From assembly GCA_900321595.1 (NCBI GenBank), contig ONWP01000096.1, positions 1-14,967 of the forward strand: DNA of 14,967 bases. Reading direction: 5' to 3'. The translations under genes were made by a program, and so were the position numbers. The notes under the pieces are model-generated. The model had not been told where the DNA came from. It saw only the letters and a program-made list of their open reading frames with translations, and did no database searches. This document shows, one piece after another, positions 12,712-14,967 of this stretch (the stretch's first letter is position 1; each line of letters begins with the position of its first letter). This DNA comes from an uncultured Eubacteriales bacterium. GTDB taxonomy: Bacteria > Bacillota > Clostridia > Oscillospirales > Acutalibacteraceae.

Positions 12712-14223
12712 ATGCAACAATATGACGTGATCGTTGTCGGCGCCGGCAACGGCGGCATGGTCGCCGCCGCACTGACGGCGAAGGCCGGTCTGAAAACGCT
12801 GCTGCTTGAAAAACACAACCTTCCCGGCGGCTGCGCGACCAGCTTCCGCAGAGGCCGGTTCGAATTCGAGCCGAGCCTGCACGAGCTGTGCGGCGTCGGC
12901 ACGAAGGAGAATCCCTCCGCCGTCTGGCAGCTGTTTGACGAGCTGGGGATCCAGCCGGACTGGTTCTATGAGGAGAACGCGTTTCGCGTGATCAGCAAAT
13001 GTCCCGGCGGCTTCGACGTGACGCTCAAGGCCGGCAGGGACGGTTTTCTGGATTCCCTCGAAGAAGCCGTGCCCGGCTCCCGCAAGTCGGCGGAGGCCTT
13101 CCTTGACACGAACCGCAAGATCGACGAGGCGCTCGCGTACATGGACGCGCATCCGATCCCGAATCCCGCGATCCTCCTGACAAAGCACATCGACTTTGTC
13201 CGGGTCGCGTCTCACTCGGCCGAGGAGGTCGAGGACGCGCTGATGATGCCGCAGAAGGCGAAGGACATCATCAACACGTACTGGTGCTATCTGGGTGTGC
13301 CGACCGATGAGCTCAACGCGCTGCACTTCCTGAGCATGGTCGCGGGCTACGTCCTCGACAAGCCGGCCATGCCCGGCAAGAAATCCCATGAGCTTTCCTC
13401 GATGCTCGTCGACGTCATCCGCAAAAACGGCGGCGAGGTCCGCTTCAATTGCCCCGTCTCGGAGTTCCTGTACAGCGACGACGGCGGCGTGCGCGGCGTG
13501 ATCGCCGGCGGCGAGGAGCTGACCGCGAAGGAGATCATCTCCAACGTCATTCCGGACAACGTCTTGCGCATGTCCAACCCGGCGAAGGTGGACGCGCGCA
13601 GCCGCAAGCTCGCCTCCGCGCGGAACTTCGGCATCTCCATCGCGACGGTCTATCTGGGACTCGACTGCACCGCCGAGGAACTGGGCATAAAGGACTATAC
13701 GATCTTCATCACGAACAGCCGCGACCCCCGCAAGCAGTATGAGAACCGGCAGGACAAGGGACTTTACATCGTCAACTGTCTGAATACCGTCGTGCCGGAC
13801 TGCACGCCCGAAGGCACGAGCACGCTGTTCTTCTCGATCCCCATGTTCGGCGGCGATATGCCCGCCGATCTGAAGCCGCAGGATTACAAGAAATGGAAAA
13901 ACGAGCTCGCGAAAACCTACATTGAGGATTTCGAGCAGACGCTCGGCGTCGATGTGCGCTCCCACATCGAGGAGATCAGCGTCGCGACGCCCGTCACCTT
14001 CGCCCGCTATCTCGGCACGCCCGACGGCACTATCTACGGCTACCGGGTGGACAAGTGGGACAATATCATCGCCAGAACAGCCATGGAGGCGGCCGACTTC
14101 AACACGCCGCACCTGTCCTACTGCGGCGGGCATCACATTCGCGGCGACGGTTATTCCTCCGCCTACGCGTCCGGCCGGATGACTGCCGAAAAGGTTATTG
14201 CGAGAATCAAGGAGGGCAAATAA
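12712..14223 (+). CDS. Phytoene-desaturase-like FAD-dependent oxidoreductase
   Basis: This 503-residue flavoprotein belongs to the CrtI/retinol-saturase-like branch of FAD oxidoreductases (phytoene dehydrogenase-related, COG1233 type). The N-terminal FAD-binding fold is clear: VIVVGAGNGG (6-15), E33 at the end of the second strand, and LPGGCATSF (37-45). The C-terminal FAD-contacting segment reads CGGHHIRGDGYSSAYASGRMTAE (from 471) in place of the usual carotenoid-enzyme sequence, so a carotenoid substrate should not be assumed. Members can desaturate, saturate or isomerise polyene or other hydrophobic compounds. AGGAG lies 11 bases before the ATG, a long spacing. The stop is one base before the next gene, whose ribosome binding site lies within this gene, so the two form one translationally coupled redox unit. 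Substrate unknown. Confidence 0.88.
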   Translation: MQQYDVIVVGAGNGGMVAAALTAKAGLKTLLLEKHNLPGGCATSFRRGRFEFEPSLHELCGVGTKENPSAVWQLFDELGIQPDWFYEENAFRVISKCPGGFDVTLKAGRDGFLDSLEEAVPGSRKSAEAFLDTNRKIDEALAYMDAHPIPNPAILLTKHIDFVRVASHSAEEVEDALMMPQKAKDIINTYWCYLGVPTDELNALHFLSMVAGYVLDKPAMPGKKSHELSSMLVDVIRKNGGEVRFNCPVSEFLYSDDGGVRGVIAGGEELTAKEIISNVIPDNVLRMSNPAKVDARSRKLASARNFGISIATVYLGLDCTAEELGIKDYTIFITNSRDPRKQYENRQDKGLYIVNCLNTVVPDCTPEGTSTLFFSIPMFGGDMPADLKPQDYKKWKNELAKTYIEDFEQTLGVDVRSHIEEISVATPVTFARYLGTPDGTIYGYRVDKWDNIIARTAMEAADFNTPHLSYCGGHHIRGDGYSSAYASGRMTAEKVIARIKEGK

Positions 14224-14224
14224 G

Positions 14225-14967
14225 ATGGCGAAAAACGACCTGCGGATCCTGTCCCCCATGGCCTTCGTGAAAATGGTTGTGGACAGAACAAAGACCATCA
14301 ACGCCGCCGCGGACGAAGCCGTCCCGGCGATCGCGTCCTACACGCCGAACCGTCTCGCGGACGCGCTGCACCCGAACGTGCAGTTCCTCACGGTGAGCCG
14401 GATCATTCCCTTCAGCGACGACGTCAAAACGTATGTTCTGACGCCCTGCGCCGATATGGGAACGACCGTCCTCGCGTATTTCAGCGCGGGCAGCTACCTC
14501 GCCATCGAGGTCGTGATCGACGGCAAGATCTACACGCGTCCCTATTCGCTGTCCTCGTCCCCGCAGGAGGCGCTTGCCGGCGAATACAGACTCACGATCA
14601 AGCGTGTGCCCGACGGCATCGTCAGCGGCTACATCCTTGACAACTGGACGGTCGGCACCAGCTTCGCCGCCAGCGCGCCGCTCGGGGAATTCACCTACGA
14701 GCCTCTGCGCGACGCGAAGACGATCATCGGCGTAGCCGGCGGCAGCGGCATCACCCCCTTCCGGTCCCTGGCAAAGGCCATCGCGGACGGCGACGAAGAC
14801 GCGAACCTGGTTCTGCTCTACGGCACGCCGACGCTCGCGGAAGCGCTGTTTGAGGATGAGTTTGCCGAGATCGCGAAGAACTGCGACCGTTTCCAGCTCG
14901 TCCATGTGCTCTCTGACGAGAAGCTCAAGGGCTGCGAATCCGGCTTCATCACCGCGAAGCTCATCAA
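14225..14967 (+). CDS. Ferredoxin-NADP reductase-like flavin oxidoreductase, partial
   Basis: The frame is open to the right edge (247 codons seen). After an unassigned helical N-terminus of about 50 residues comes an FNR-type module. A beta-barrel flavin-binding domain carries RPYSLSSS (105-112), and a nucleotide-binding domain has GVAGGSGITPFRS (169-181) and LLYGTPT (197-203). Such reductases move electrons between NAD(P)H and a partner via flavin. Many relatives end in a [2Fe-2S] plant-type ferredoxin domain; whether this one does lies beyond the window. GGAGGG (14211-14216) inside the upstream gene precedes the ATG by eight bases, and the two genes are one base apart. This suggests it supplies or accepts electrons for the FAD oxidoreductase before it. 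Confidence 0.9.
   Translation, partial: MAKNDLRILSPMAFVKMVVDRTKTINAAADEAVPAIASYTPNRLADALHPNVQFLTVSRIIPFSDDVKTYVLTPCADMGTTVLAYFSAGSYLAIEVVIDGKIYTRPYSLSSSPQEALAGEYRLTIKRVPDGIVSGYILDNWTVGTSFAASAPLGEFTYEPLRDAKTIIGVAGGSGITPFRSLAKAIADGDEDANLVLLYGTPTLAEALFEDEFAEIAKNCDRFQLVHVLSDEKLKGCESGFITAKLI

Noticed and set aside
12661..14301. 546-codon open frame on the minus strand opposite the FAD oxidoreductase
   Set aside because: It is a compositional shadow with no recognisable motif, covering a gene with clear FAD-binding motifs; it also runs across the start of the reductase.

Overview
The window looks like chromosomal DNA from a GC-rich Firmicute of class Clostridia (for example an Oscillospirales-type gut anaerobe). 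The evidence is the Firmicutes gene orders rplS-lepB-rbgA-rnhB-yraN and tig-clpP-clpX, GGAGG-type ribosome binding sites, U-tailed intrinsic terminators and strong G/C preference at third codon positions. I cannot name the genus.

Layout. At 1-343 (minus) is the 5' part of an IS200-like (Y1/HUH) REP-associated transposase, cut by the window edge. A family 3 glycoside hydrolase lies at 523-2958 (minus), with its own promoter and terminator. The gene-free stretch 2959-3271 holds that promoter, an unassigned candidate small RNA (about 3128-3228, plus) with promoter, three hairpins and terminator, and the clpX terminator. Then come the protein quality-control genes tig > clpP > clpX (6629 down to 3272, minus). 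Upstream of them is a housekeeping cluster, also on minus: rplS (L19), two tandem signal peptidases I, rbgA, rnhB, yraN, thrC and a metallophosphoesterase (12402 down to 6780). The 309-base gap 12403-12711 holds the rplS promoter and a structured mRNA leader, and a divergent plus-strand promoter. That promoter drives a phytoene-desaturase-like FAD oxidoreductase (12712-14223) and a tightly coupled ferredoxin-reductase-like flavoprotein (from 14225, cut by the window end).

How the genes work together. The minus-strand core links ribosome assembly (L19, RbgA), protein export (two LepB), genome maintenance (RNase HII, YraN), threonine synthesis, and co-translational folding and proteolysis (trigger factor, ClpXP). 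Two intrinsic terminators sit directly in front of the ribosome binding site of the next co-directional gene (clpP|clpX and rplS|lepB). This suggests expression is stepped down within the operons by partial termination. The flanks (transposase, GH3, redox pair) look like accessory metabolism.

Most promising undescribed items: the candidate small RNA beside the GH3 gene, whose C-rich linker can pair imperfectly with the GH3 ribosome binding site; the rplS leader fold; and the FAD desaturase/flavin reductase pair of unknown substrate. No CRISPR array, tRNA, rRNA, prophage or defence system was seen.
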